A DNA stretch of 41,761 bases from Clostridioides sp. (GCA_031261505.1 JAISJN010000011.1:1-41761); one strand, 5' to 3'. Shown: positions 1 to 8,186, counted from the first letter of the stretch. Notes: generated from the letters alone by a model not told the origin. Numbers and translations are program-made.

Positions 1-184
1 TTTCTGCTGTTTCATATCTATCGACTCCAGCAATTCTCCTTACGTTGTGATCTTTCAATTGCTCGATGACTTTTTCTGAAACAGAATCTGGTCCGCCAGA
101 TATAATTACTTCATCTACAAAAAATATACCCCTTTCCCCCAAACATACCGAAACAACGCAGATACATACAAAAACAGCAAACAT
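1..184 (-). CDS. CWB2-repeat protein, partial, runs off the left edge
   Basis: The minus strand encodes the second half of a cell wall binding repeat 2 module, with the typical EVIISGGPDSVSEKV and RRIAGVDRYETA stretches, and continues beyond base 1. CWB2 repeats anchor proteins to an anionic wall polymer in Clostridioides. The first half of the repeat (the ATGENYADALS and PILLT part) is missing. It is replaced by a short hydrophobic, cysteine-rich stretch beginning at an ATG at 184 (MFAVFVCICVVS), and I see no good ribosome binding site before that ATG. The frame is open back to a stop about 50 bases upstream. This looks like a 5'-truncated gene or remnant fused to non-native sequence rather than an intact start. 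The domain call is firm; that it is an expressed gene is doubtful. Confidence 0.6.
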   Translation of the reverse strand, partial: MFAVFVCICVVSVCLGERGIFFVDEVIISGGPDSVSEKVIEQLKDHNVRRIAGVDRYETAE

Positions 185-282
185 GAAGTGCGTTTCGACA
201 AAAGATTGAATTTATCCGTATTCTATCATCTTACAGATAGAATATGAGTGGAATAGATTACTATGGTAACAAAAGAAAAAAT

Positions 283-301
283 CCCTACCGATTTGGTAGG
301 G
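283..301 (-). terminator. Hairpin terminator on the minus strand
   Basis: A perfect 7-bp stem (CCCTACC / GGTAGGG) with a 5-base loop is followed on the minus strand by ATTTTTTC, the form of a Rho-independent terminator. No minus-strand gene ends just before it, so it may be a leftover of a rearranged locus upstream of the CWB2 fragment. The rest of 185-465 holds no gene that I can support. Confidence 0.5.
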
Positions 302-465
302 TAAAATTGAAAATGGTAACTCAAAATGACTATATATTGATTAAACTATGATATCCTCACATATTCTATTTGCCCAAATGATTACAATATTGTAATTATT
401 TTAAAAATCAATATGCTATTATATTTATATAATCCAAAAATTAATTACAGAGGGTGACGATATTT

Positions 466-588
466 ATGAATAGCAAAAAAATTAAAGTTATAACTATAAT
501 ATTGTTGATAGCAGCTATCATTGCTTTTGGTTTAATTCAGTATGTAATAAAAACGTTTCTAGTCAGCCGATTATTACCCACTATCTAA
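466..588 (+). CDS. 40-residue single-pass membrane peptide, unknown function
   Basis: A short plus-strand reading frame starts at ATG 466, about ten bases after an AGAGGGTGA ribosome binding site. It encodes a lysine-rich start (MNSKKIKV), one hydrophobic segment of about 20 residues (residues 8-27) and a short basic tail. It is one of few plus-strand genes here and ends before a strong hairpin terminator at 676. A TATAAT-like box lies near 429. I do not recognise the family; small membrane peptides of this shape include toxins, signalling peptides and accessory subunits. A second hydrophobic stretch ending in NKLRRNK lies in another frame just downstream (to about 670), so the gene may be one part of a pair or frameshifted. 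Confidence 0.45.
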   Translation: MNSKKIKVITIILLIAAIIAFGLIQYVIKTFLVSRLLPTI

Positions 589-675
589 TAGTATTTTATA
601 TTTTTCTAGTGATCTACGTAATTACAATTACGATAGTGTATATATATAATAAACTAAGAAGAAATAAATAAAAAT

Positions 676-712
676 AGAGAGAACTGTTCAGATAATTGAA
701 CGGTTCTCTTCT
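676..712. terminator. Bidirectional hairpin terminator
   Basis: A 12-bp stem (GAGAACTGTTCA paired with TGAACGGTTCTC, one G-U) has a 6-base loop and A/T-rich flanks. It lies between the plus-strand membrane peptide and the minus-strand LytTR gene and can serve both. Confidence 0.6.
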
Positions 713-855
713 AATATAAAATATAAGTTCGTGTTTTACACAAAATTCCTTACAGGCTCTACAGACCACTTCATTATTCACCCACGGCAAACACCATCAT
801 AGGCATCGCTGACATAACTGCTAAGCTCACTAATTCACACAAAACCACTTTACTT

Positions 856-1569
856 CTAATGAATCAATTTCGTCTCATTCACACATAATACCCTACGAAT
901 CTCATCTATATAACTTCTTGAAACACTTACCTCCTGTCCATTAAATAAAAATAACTCGTTTCGCCTTAATGCCCGTACATAACTCCGATTTACAATTGTA
1001 CTCTTATGACAACGTAAAAATATATCTGGTAAAAATCCAAATACATAATCAATAGTTCTTTTTGTATCAATCTGCTCTCCATTAACTAAGTGAATGTTAG
1101 TTATACCATTTAATCTTTCAATATAAAGTATCTCTATTGGCTTTATCCAATAATGAACTTGGTTAACGCCTAGAAAATATAATTCCCGATTACTATCTTC
1201 TAATGGATGGGCACGGTCATTTATCACTCTCTTGTCGTAAGCGTCTTTATGCTGCATAATATAAATAGAAGTTAAATTTTGGAAACTAAGCATATCGATT
1301 AAACCTTCTTTCGTAGCATTCATGTCTACTACTCTTACGCAGCTATCAATCTGTTTTATTTTGTCATAGATTAATATACTCCTTAGTTTTACTCTTTCAT
1401 GATATAAAATGACCATGTTAACATGATTTTCTATAACCGATTTGTACAGTTCACACTCTTTTGTTACAAATATCACCTCCAAATCTACTTTAAACATATC
1501 CTCAAAAAACCCGACTACCTCTTTAAGGAGATTTACGATTACTTCACTGCAAAAAATAATCAATTTCAT
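856..1569 (-). CDS. LytTR-family DNA-binding regulator with a degenerate receiver-like N-terminus
   Basis: This is a 237-residue protein. The C-terminal half (about residues 128-232) is a LytTR DNA-binding domain: INLGVNQVHYWIKP-like start, EILYIERLNGITNIHLVNG, FLRCHKSTIVNRSYV and a closing VSVSRSYIDEIRRVL. AgrA, the response regulator of agr systems, belongs to this family. The N-terminal half has receiver-like size and hydrophobic pattern, but the position expected to hold the phosphorylated aspartate reads MVILYHERV, with no aspartate. It may therefore act without phosphorylation or sense something else. The start has a good SD (GGAGGTGG). It lies downstream of the WxL operon in the same direction, behind a strong hairpin at 1848-1920, so it is probably transcribed separately. 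The agr-like cassette at 19-22 kb has no regulator beside it; a link between the two is only a guess. Confidence 0.8.
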   Translation of the reverse strand: MKLIIFCSEVIVNLLKEVVGFFEDMFKVDLEVIFVTKECELYKSVIENHVNMVILYHERVKLRSILIYDKIKQIDSCVRVVDMNATKEGLIDMLSFQNLTSIYIMQHKDAYDKRVINDRAHPLEDSNRELYFLGVNQVHYWIKPIEILYIERLNGITNIHLVNGEQIDTKRTIDYVFGFLPDIFLRCHKSTIVNRSYVRALRRNELFLFNGQEVSVSRSYIDEIRRVLCVNETKLIH

Positions 1570-1847
1570 AGTCCACCTCCATCCATCAATTTTTAAGTTC
1601 TAATACTTATTCTTCCATCAACGATATTCAGTATACATAGTGCCTTGAAAAATATATACCATTTTTATTTATTTTTCGAAATACCTTACAGTAAAACAAC
1701 GCATTTAGACTACAAAATGACTAGTATATTGCACGTTTTTGCACTCAGGTAATATTATCCTTTTCGTTTAAATATCAATTAAATGGGTATGAAAAAGTCT
1801 ACTGTGTTTGAACCTTTATTAAATGGGTAATAGAAATTCTACGAATT

Positions 1848-1920
1848 AAAGATTAAAGAAAATAGATAATCCACACGCCATTTTTACCAACGTGTGGATT
1901 ATCTATTTTCTTTAATCTTT
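1848..1920. terminator. 30-bp perfect inverted repeat, terminator of the WxL operon
   Basis: Two perfectly complementary 30-base arms (1848-1877 and 1891-1920) enclose a 13-base loop. The core reads ATAATCCACACG / CGTGTGGATTAT. It lies 83 bases after the stop codon of the giant WxL gene and is flanked by T-rich sequence on one side. It is far longer than an ordinary terminator stem. Confidence 0.6.
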
Positions 1921-1966
1921 AATCTCTAATCTCTAATCTCTAAATCTTTAATCTCTTATCTTTAAT
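1911..1966. repeat. Short tandem repeat of a TAATCTC-like heptamer
   Basis: About eight imperfect copies of a 7-base unit (TAATCTC, with TTAATCTT and TTATCTT variants) run from the right arm of the large hairpin toward the WxL gene. It looks like replication slippage starting from the hairpin arm. Confidence 0.6.
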
Positions 1967-2003
1967 TGTAATTCTATTTGATATTGCAATTAGTCATTTA
2001 ATT

Positions 2004-4811
2004 TTAATTAACACTTGGCACATCTTGTAATGTCCATTCTATCTCGCCGCTGTAATGTCCCACCCTGAGTTTTGTCGCTGGCACTTCTAATTTAATGCCG
2101 TCATTGTTAGTGCTCCACTTGTTCGAGACCACGTATTCATTTGAATCATAATTCTTATGTCTATTTATCACGATTGAATTATTTTTATTCAATATATACT
2201 TCGTACCGTTATCGTAATAGCACACGACTTCTTCGATTACTCTGCTTTCATCGTTGTTATCTGTTAATTCTTTAAACATCCTAGCAGATAGCTGCCATTC
2301 ATTTTTCTGTATTCTCGTATCGACCACTGCTAATGCTCCAGTGTGAACAGCCCATTTTTCAATAGCTGTTCCAAGTTGCAACTCCATTGTACCAAAGTTT
2401 ATCTCATCTGGAATCTCTGTCAATTCTAGTGTTCCAGATATAGGTACGGATGTCGCTTTTTTAAACATGGCATCGTGGACTTTTGTGTCTGCATCTGGAT
2501 TTGTGTTTCCACTTGCATCGCTCATGTATATAGTCAGATATTTTCCAACTTCTAAGCTCACATCTGGCAAGTCTAGTTTCCATTTGCCATCTTGATCTAC
2601 TGTCGCCGTGCAGTCGTTGCCATCTTTTTGCATATACGCCCCAAAATATTTTACCTTCACCATAGCGCCAACTTCGCCGTCGACTCCATTTATCGTCCTC
2701 GTAGTTGGTTTTAATGGTCCAGTTGTAACCTTGGCTGGCTCTGGTGGAGTGATGTCTATCACATCTGTCTCTGCAACTACATTTGACTTGCCATTGATGT
2801 TTGATCTATCTATAGTCGTTTTAAAATGTGTTTCCGCTGGATAGAATTTATCTGCATTGTATTTCAAATATCCATCTTTATCTATATTTACTTTATACGG
2901 CTTTAAATCAAGTGAATTTTCAATTATCACAGCATTTTTAAATAAGTTTTCTGTTGCGTATACATCCTGTATTTCCATGTTCTCGCCAATAGTTGCACTG
3001 TCGTCTACCTTTGGAAATTGTCCAACTCGAACCCTGGCCCTTATTGGCTTATCTGCATCTGTCAACTTATCGACGTGATTACATTCATCCGGTACATTAC
3101 CGTAGATTATAACTGGATCGAAATTTCCACCTGATATTCTATGTCTATCGTTTGGTTTTAAATTTTTAGCTACATCTGAATTATCCGAATAGACATTCGT
3201 GTTTTTAGTGATTTGAATGTTATTTGAATAATCAAAGCAATCCGTCGGATTCCCCTTGATATCGTCTTTCTTGTTCCATGCAAATACTCCAACTCCATTT
3301 ATATTGAAACTGTCCGCTCCACTCATACCACCAAACACATTGCCACCACCCGTAATCACTATATCAAACTCAGCTGGCTTATCCAAAGTTATAGTATTTG
3401 TCGAACCAGATTTCATATTTACAACTTCGTCCTTTTTAGAGTTTGAATATAAATACACTTTTGACCCCGGTTGAGCAGTTATTGAAGACTTATAAGCCTG
3501 CATATCTATTACGGATTTGTTATTGCTCCTAAGACCCAAAGTTGCTCCTTCATTTACAATTAGTTTTTGATCTAGATTCCTTTGAAACCTAAGTGCATTT
3601 CCGTCTGCGAGACAATAGAGTTTTGAATCTTTTCCGACAGTAATTGTACTGAAATTTCTGTATATCGGTGGATATGTATCCTTATTGTCCGCTGTCTCTA
3701 GTTTTACATATGCATTTTCACCGACTGTAAATTCGTGGTTAGATCCAGTTCCTTTACTGTCTCCTCTAAACCAAAAACAGGATACATCTTCTCTTTGTAC
3801 TTTTGCAGTGAAGTTTGTATTGTCCTCAAACTTTACGCTTCCGACCAAGCCGACTTCAGCCCTCGGACTTAAGTGTACATCTCCATAAAATGTTATATCA
3901 CTGCATTTAGCAAAGACTACTCTATTAACTGGAAATATACTACTATTTTTAGTATTATCTGTATCTATATTACCTATCCTGAACTTCCAATTTTCTGTAT
4001 ATGAGGAAGCACTAGATCCAATAAATGCATCCGTCGGTTCTTCTGGCTGGTATGAATGGTCAGACTGAGATATTGAAAGGTCGTGCATCTCAAAAACTTG
4101 AATTCCATAATCCTTATAGTTCCAATCATACCAGTAGTTCCAGTAGTTCCAGTAGTTCCAATCCTCCCAATCGTAAGCTTCTCTAGGTTTGCCAATTGGA
4201 AGATAAGCACGATTCGCCCCACCGTAAAGTTGAAGTTTATAATATCCTCCATTGTCCTTTGCCCCGTTTATCTCTAGGCTTTTCGTCCTACTAGCCAAAC
4301 CATCATCTTTAGAAGTAGTAGATTTAGTTGTTTCAATATCAGCCTTTAGATTTATTTTTACGACATTTGGATCGTTGTAAGCATTTCGAAATTCATTCCA
4401 GTCATATACATTGACTTCATTAGACAATGCTCTAAGCTTAGGAGTTTCCTGGCTATCTTCACTTGTACTTTCTTTTTCCTTGCCTTGCGTGTCCCCAGAA
4501 TTTCCCTGTGTATCCTCTCTTTCTTTAGCTTGTGCGTCTGACGAATTACTATGGGCATTCTCTTGATTATTTTTTTCTGTTTCTAATACATCATAATCAC
4601 TTTTCCCTGGAATATCCACTTTGATTTCTGGTGTATCTCCTTCAACTGCAGATCTGGCCTTCGTTTTGCCAACTTCCTCCGCAAATACACTTATACAACC
4701 CGAGCTAAATACAATTTGAGCTACCATAACTATAGCTAAGGTAGAAGAAAGGACACGCTTCACAGTATATATCTTAAGGTATTTAGACCGTAATCTATAC
4801 AATCTTTTCAA
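2004..4811 (-). CDS. Large WxL-domain surface protein with beta-helix-like and Ig-like regions
   Basis: A 935-residue secreted protein. The start is TTG at 4811, placed by the SD GAAGGTG. A long signal peptide (about residues 1-45, ending near VFAEE) is followed by a low-complexity Ser/Glu/Asp/Gln linker (about 50-125). Next come a parallel beta-helix or adhesin-like region (about 135-640), an Ig-like module (about 690-780, with DQDGKWKLDLPDVSL and YMSDASGNTNPDA) and a C-terminal WxL domain. The WxL domain shows both signature motifs: NEWQLSARM, and the terminal YSGEIEWTLQDVP. WxL domains bind peptidoglycan non-covalently in low-GC Gram-positives. Residues about 213-232 form a tryptophan/tyrosine tandem repeat. 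It is the last gene of the operon after a WxL-interacting protein and a small WxL protein. The beta-helix call is by general pattern and is less certain than the WxL call. Confidence 0.85.
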   Translation of the reverse strand: MKRLYRLRSKYLKIYTVKRVLSSTLAIVMVAQIVFSSGCISVFAEEVGKTKARSAVEGDTPEIKVDIPGKSDYDVLETEKNNQENAHSNSSDAQAKEREDTQGNSGDTQGKEKESTSEDSQETPKLRALSNEVNVYDWNEFRNAYNDPNVVKINLKADIETTKSTTSKDDGLASRTKSLEINGAKDNGGYYKLQLYGGANRAYLPIGKPREAYDWEDWNYWNYWNYWYDWNYKDYGIQVFEMHDLSISQSDHSYQPEEPTDAFIGSSASSYTENWKFRIGNIDTDNTKNSSIFPVNRVVFAKCSDITFYGDVHLSPRAEVGLVGSVKFEDNTNFTAKVQREDVSCFWFRGDSKGTGSNHEFTVGENAYVKLETADNKDTYPPIYRNFSTITVGKDSKLYCLADGNALRFQRNLDQKLIVNEGATLGLRSNNKSVIDMQAYKSSITAQPGSKVYLYSNSKKDEVVNMKSGSTNTITLDKPAEFDIVITGGGNVFGGMSGADSFNINGVGVFAWNKKDDIKGNPTDCFDYSNNIQITKNTNVYSDNSDVAKNLKPNDRHRISGGNFDPVIIYGNVPDECNHVDKLTDADKPIRARVRVGQFPKVDDSATIGENMEIQDVYATENLFKNAVIIENSLDLKPYKVNIDKDGYLKYNADKFYPAETHFKTTIDRSNINGKSNVVAETDVIDITPPEPAKVTTGPLKPTTRTINGVDGEVGAMVKVKYFGAYMQKDGNDCTATVDQDGKWKLDLPDVSLEVGKYLTIYMSDASGNTNPDADTKVHDAMFKKATSVPISGTLELTEIPDEINFGTMELQLGTAIEKWAVHTGALAVVDTRIQKNEWQLSARMFKELTDNNDESRVIEEVVCYYDNGTKYILNKNNSIVINRHKNYDSNEYVVSNKWSTNNDGIKLEVPATKLRVGHYSGEIEWTLQDVPSVN
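4131..4157 (-). repeat. Three exact 9-bp repeats encoding W-N-Y units
   Basis: The plus strand shows ccagtagtt three times in tandem inside the large WxL gene. With flanking near-copies it encodes alternating Trp-Asn-Tyr and Asp-Trp units (WNYWNYWNYWYDWNY). Such exact repeats are prone to slippage and could change length between strains. Confidence 0.85.
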
Positions 4812-4854
4812 TAATTATCACCTTCTTTTTTAACCTTTTTCAACGATTATCATC

Positions 4855-5886
4855 TTAATTATATTCGCTATCATTTTTACGTTTTTTCTTAACTATTATT
4901 ACTATACCGCTGATAAGTATTGCCAGTACAAGCACGGCTATACCTATTATCATATACAGCCTATTTTTATCTTTGATGTCGACGTCTTTATTGTTCAATT
5001 CTCCAGCCATAGCCTTGGTTATTTCAAAGTCCTTGTCAAATTCCCACCTACCCTTAGATGATGTTACTAATATGTGCATTGTGTACTTCCCTGCTATTAA
5101 CTTTTGCCCATTTAGCTTCGTAAGGTAGTCGAAATTTGAGTTCGGTGCCATCTGCATCCCCTTGTCGCTTGAAGAGTATATAGTCTTCTTGCTCTTATCG
5201 CCTTTTTTATACGCATTTGCGCTCACCGCTACAGAGTTTATATACGTCGGTGTATAATTTTGAATATTAGACGCCAATACGTTTCTGTAATTGCTTTGAG
5301 TCGCTGTTACGCTATTTAGGAGTAAGTCTGGTTTAATTTTTTGATTTAAATCTTCTCTCATCACTATTGCTACAACGTAGGCAAACTTATTGCTTATCGT
5401 TGCACCTGTATTGCTGTCTTTTTTCTTTGATGAATCTTTTTCCTGTAGGCATATCCCTCCTGTCAGCACTCCCTCTATCTTTTCCTCTGGCATCTTGATA
5501 TCTAGATTTAAGGTGTACTCGCCTTTTTTAAGAATAGTCACCTCAGCTTGAGTCTTCACTAAATCCGCCATATCGTATTTAAGCGAACTGTCTTTTTTGA
5601 TAGATGATTTCCCGTATTCGACTACTCCATTCGTATTGGTCTTTGCTGAATTTATCGACGGCTGTATCACGACATCTTTGTCAGTTGCGTTTTTTAGCAA
5701 TATACTCACAGTCTGAGTAGCACCTGGTTGCATCTGAAGGTCGAAGTACGTCTTTTGTTTATCGACCTGGTTATCTGGAATATTTGTGGTTACTGAGAAA
5801 TTTAATTCAGCTGCATTTCCCGTGTTTGAGAACATAGTGCATATCATTGCGATTGACATAAACAATATGCTGATTTTTTTCTTCAT
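4855..5886 (-). CDS. WxL-interacting protein (DUF916 plus DUF3324)
   Basis: A 343-residue membrane-anchored surface protein of the family found in nearly every WxL operon. It has a signal peptide (residues 1-25, ending NAAE). Its DUF916 peptidoglycan-binding domain begins LNFSVTTNIPDNQVDK and QKTYFDLQMQPGATQ, which is very close to family consensus. A DUF3324-type domain (about 155-290) follows. A C-terminal transmembrane helix (about 310-332, MIIGIAVLVLAILISG) ends in a basic KKKRKND tail. Family members bind WxL proteins and peptidoglycan and tether the complex to the membrane. The gene is 34 bp after the small WxL gene and 43 bp before the large one, so all three are probably co-transcribed. 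The SD is GGGGGTAAG. Confidence 0.92.
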   Translation of the reverse strand: MKKKISILFMSIAMICTMFSNTGNAAELNFSVTTNIPDNQVDKQKTYFDLQMQPGATQTVSILLKNATDKDVVIQPSINSAKTNTNGVVEYGKSSIKKDSSLKYDMADLVKTQAEVTILKKGEYTLNLDIKMPEEKIEGVLTGGICLQEKDSSKKKDSNTGATISNKFAYVVAIVMREDLNQKIKPDLLLNSVTATQSNYRNVLASNIQNYTPTYINSVAVSANAYKKGDKSKKTIYSSSDKGMQMAPNSNFDYLTKLNGQKLIAGKYTMHILVTSSKGRWEFDKDFEITKAMAGELNNKDVDIKDKNRLYMIIGIAVLVLAILISGIVIIVKKKRKNDSEYN

Positions 5887-5920
5887 TTCAATCTTACCCC
5901 CGCTTACTCTAATGTCTTTG

Positions 5921-6670
5921 TTATAAATTTGTTAAAATATCTGGTACATCTAATAATGTCCAAGTAAGATTAGCAGTATATTCCTTAGCGTATACTGTAG
6001 TAGTGCTTGGTACAGTCAACTTAACGCTTGAGCCCTTACTATTACTATCACCGAATCTAGCTAAATGAGTTCCCTGTCCCTTATCTTTTTCTGCTAACAT
6101 AACTGTCTTAGATTCACCTGATGGAGTTATTTCTATTGTAGGATAAGCTATTGGAAGTTGATCTGTTGTAGCTGTAGCTGTAACAGCTTCTATATTGCTT
6201 ACGGTTATCTTTGCTCCAGTCAATACTTTATTATCTGATGTTTTTAACTCCTCATCTTGTTTCACCAATAATCTCCAACCGTCACCAGTCAATCTTTGGT
6301 CACTAACTTGTACGTAGTTTGGTTTAGTAGTTTCTAAACCATGAGCTTCTTTCCAAGCTTGCGGAAGTGCGAAGAAATTCATTTCATATCCTATTTGTAT
6401 TTCATGTGTTTCGAAATCAAAGTTAGATACATGGTCTATTGATAGTAAGCCACCAGTTCCTGGTTCTGGATCTGGGTCCGGTTTACCTTGATCTGGATTT
6501 TCTGGATCTTCTGGATCTACTATTGGTTTGTCTGGATTAGTAGGTGCCGTGAATACTACCTTCGCCTTAGACTTTAGTATTGCTGGAGCATCTGCAAATA
6601 CCCTTACTCCACTAGATGTTAGAGTTATTCCCGCTATAGTGATCAATGTTGCTATTTTCTTTAAATTCAT
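5921..6670 (-). CDS. Small WxL-domain surface protein
   Basis: A 249-residue secreted protein of classic WxL layout. It has a signal peptide (residues 1-27, ending VFADA). A proline/aspartate-rich leader follows (about 38-75, KVVFTAPTNPDKP and PDPDPEPGTGG), then the WxL domain. Both motifs are present: DGWRLLVKQ near residue 133 and the C-terminal YTANLTWTLLDVP. These proteins attach non-covalently to the peptidoglycan and usually act in complex with the WxL-interacting protein encoded next door. The ribosome binding site is GAGGGG. It lies 121 bp after the CWB2 chimera gene, whose N-terminal leader resembles its own. Confidence 0.93.
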   Translation of the reverse strand: MNLKKIATLITIAGITLTSSGVRVFADAPAILKSKAKVVFTAPTNPDKPIVDPEDPENPDQGKPDPDPEPGTGGLLSIDHVSNFDFETHEIQIGYEMNFFALPQAWKEAHGLETTKPNYVQVSDQRLTGDGWRLLVKQDEELKTSDNKVLTGAKITVSNIEAVTATATTDQLPIAYPTIEITPSGESKTVMLAEKDKGQGTHLARFGDSNSKGSSVKLTVPSTTTVYAKEYTANLTWTLLDVPDILTNL

Positions 6671-6791
6671 TTTTAATACCCCTCTTATTTTTAAAATTAT
6701 GACTCATTGTAAAACTATTGATTTTTAACTTCTAATTAACTTCTTTATTTCAATACCCTTGTTTTTTAAATTATTTATTTTCCACTTCACA

Positions 6792-7916
6792 TCAGTTTTT
6801 CCACTCTGCCCTTTGATTAATGCCTAGTGGACGTGTTTTATTTGAATACCTTTGAGAGATCTTCACTGCTGTGTCGTACCTGTTGTCGCCGTAAATTCTT
6901 TCGATATTCTCAACTCTGAGTTCGCTTTCTGTATTTCTTGTCACTGACTGGTATCCTCCGCCTATCATTGCATATTGTATTCCATAGTTTTCAACCTCAT
7001 CCACTACTGTCTTGTGCAATGATTCTGGTTTAGTAAGTAAAATAGGTGCTTTAAACAAATTAGCTAGACTGTTTATGCAGATACCATCGGGAAAATTAGT
7101 CCCGTCTACAAGTACCATATCTTCGGTATTACCCGTCAGTTTCCTTACGTTTTCAGAAATTATCCTTGCAGTTTCGTACCTGTCTATTCCACCCATTCGA
7201 CTGACTTTAGATAGTTTTATATCAGCCTCGATGTTTTTAGACACCGACCTGTAACCTCCACCTATTGTAATCTCAGATATATTCCATTTTGAAATAACAT
7301 CTGCTGTCTCCTTCGTAAGTTTCGATGTTTCTGTTATAAGTATTGGCTCCTTATTTAAAGATGCAAACGATGATATGCTAATGATGTCTGGAAAATCTAC
7401 ACCCGACACTAATACCGCCTTGCTGTCAGTTCCTGTCAATCTCCTTACTTCTTCTGCAATTTTGACTGATGTACTGTATCTATTCAATCCTCCAAGTCTT
7501 CTTACCTCATACTGAGATAATTTATCTTCAATCGACTTGGATACTGAATCAGTACCACCTATTACAATGATCATTTTAGCATTGAGCCTTTTTATTTCTT
7601 TTACTGTATTCTCAGATATATTTTCCTTCTGAGTCAGAAGCAATGATGTATCCAACTCGTTTGCTAGCACTGATGCCGTCAATACGTCCGTGTATTTTTC
7701 GCCACTAGCTAAAACCACTGCACCGCTATCGTGCTCGATTGGACCATCTGGCCTTGGATCTGGGTCTGGCTTTAGATCTGGCTTATATGGTTCTTTAAAT
7801 GTTATTCCTACATTCGACTTAGTTTCTCCCCCTGATGCATTTGCTGTTTCTAGATATATTGAAGTCGACAATATACAGGTTAGCGACAGGGACACAAGTA
7901 CTTTCATATACTTCAT
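6792..7916 (-). CDS. CWB2 surface protein with a WxL-type leader (chimera)
   Basis: A 374-residue secreted protein, the first gene of the surface operon. A signal peptide (1-27) is followed by a short leader (SNVGITFKEPYKPDLKPDPD) that matches in style the V-x-F...P-D-P leader of the WxL protein downstream. Three CWB2 repeats then fill about residues 66-357. Each carries a variant of the ILL motif (SLLLT, PILIT, PILLT) and an R-x-x-G-x-x-R-Y-x-T block. In Clostridioides, CWB2 trimers bind the PSII teichoic-acid-like polymer. The protein has almost no other domain, so it looks like an anchor or adaptor: a WxL leader with CWB2 in place of the WxL module. The SD is GGGAGGG just before ATG 7916. 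Confidence 0.88.
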   Translation of the reverse strand: MKYMKVLVSLSLTCILSTSIYLETANASGGETKSNVGITFKEPYKPDLKPDPDPRPDGPIEHDSGAVVLASGEKYTDVLTASVLANELDTSLLLTQKENISENTVKEIKRLNAKMIIVIGGTDSVSKSIEDKLSQYEVRRLGGLNRYSTSVKIAEEVRRLTGTDSKAVLVSGVDFPDIISISSFASLNKEPILITETSKLTKETADVISKWNISEITIGGGYRSVSKNIEADIKLSKVSRMGGIDRYETARIISENVRKLTGNTEDMVLVDGTNFPDGICINSLANLFKAPILLTKPESLHKTVVDEVENYGIQYAMIGGGYQSVTRNTESELRVENIERIYGDNRYDTAVKISQRYSNKTRPLGINQRAEWKN

Positions 7917-8082
7917 ATAACCCTCCCTGATTGGTTTTCTAATTTCGTATCCGCATCGCCTCCACCTAGGTTCAATATTTCTTACTCTTTAACTCGCTCG
8001 ATAATAGATACTCCTCAACCTGCATAGAGCTAGGATCTTATAATTTTATTTTGCTTATGACACGAGGTGTATACCCCCTCAA

Positions 8083-8186
8083 GTTAAATGATGATTCAAC
8101 GCTTTCAGTGGGGGATTTCAAGCCCCACTGAAATGAGATTTATGCCCGCCACCTATAGAGGTGGGGGACATTTGTCTCAAGTTATA
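8083..8186. repeat. Dispersed double-hairpin element, copy 1 (best preserved)
   Basis: The element starts TTAAATGATGATTCAACG and ends CTCAAGTTATA. Hairpin A is a perfect 11-bp stem (8103-8113 with 8123-8133, TTTCAGTGGGG / CCCCACTGAAA). Hairpin B spans about 8135-8178, with a CCACCT/AGGTGG inner stem and GAGA...TCTC outer stem. The 9-base sequence CTCAAGTTA also occurs just before the element (8078-8086), giving a direct repeat around it. No protein is encoded. The structure recalls non-autonomous elements derived from the ends of IS200/IS605-type transposons. Confidence 0.75.

Larger units (their letters stand above)
1570..2003. other. Intergenic region with direct repeats, a giant hairpin and a tandem heptamer
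   Basis: No gene is seen in this 434-bp stretch. It contains a pair of imperfect direct repeats exactly 40 bp apart that share ATTAAATGGGTA (1778-1789 and 1818-1829) and continue with related TAGAAATTCTAC-like sequence. It also holds the 30-bp inverted repeat at 1848-1920 and an array of TAATCTC-like units after it. The repeats lie about 200 bp upstream of the LytTR gene start and could be regulator sites. Confidence 0.6.
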
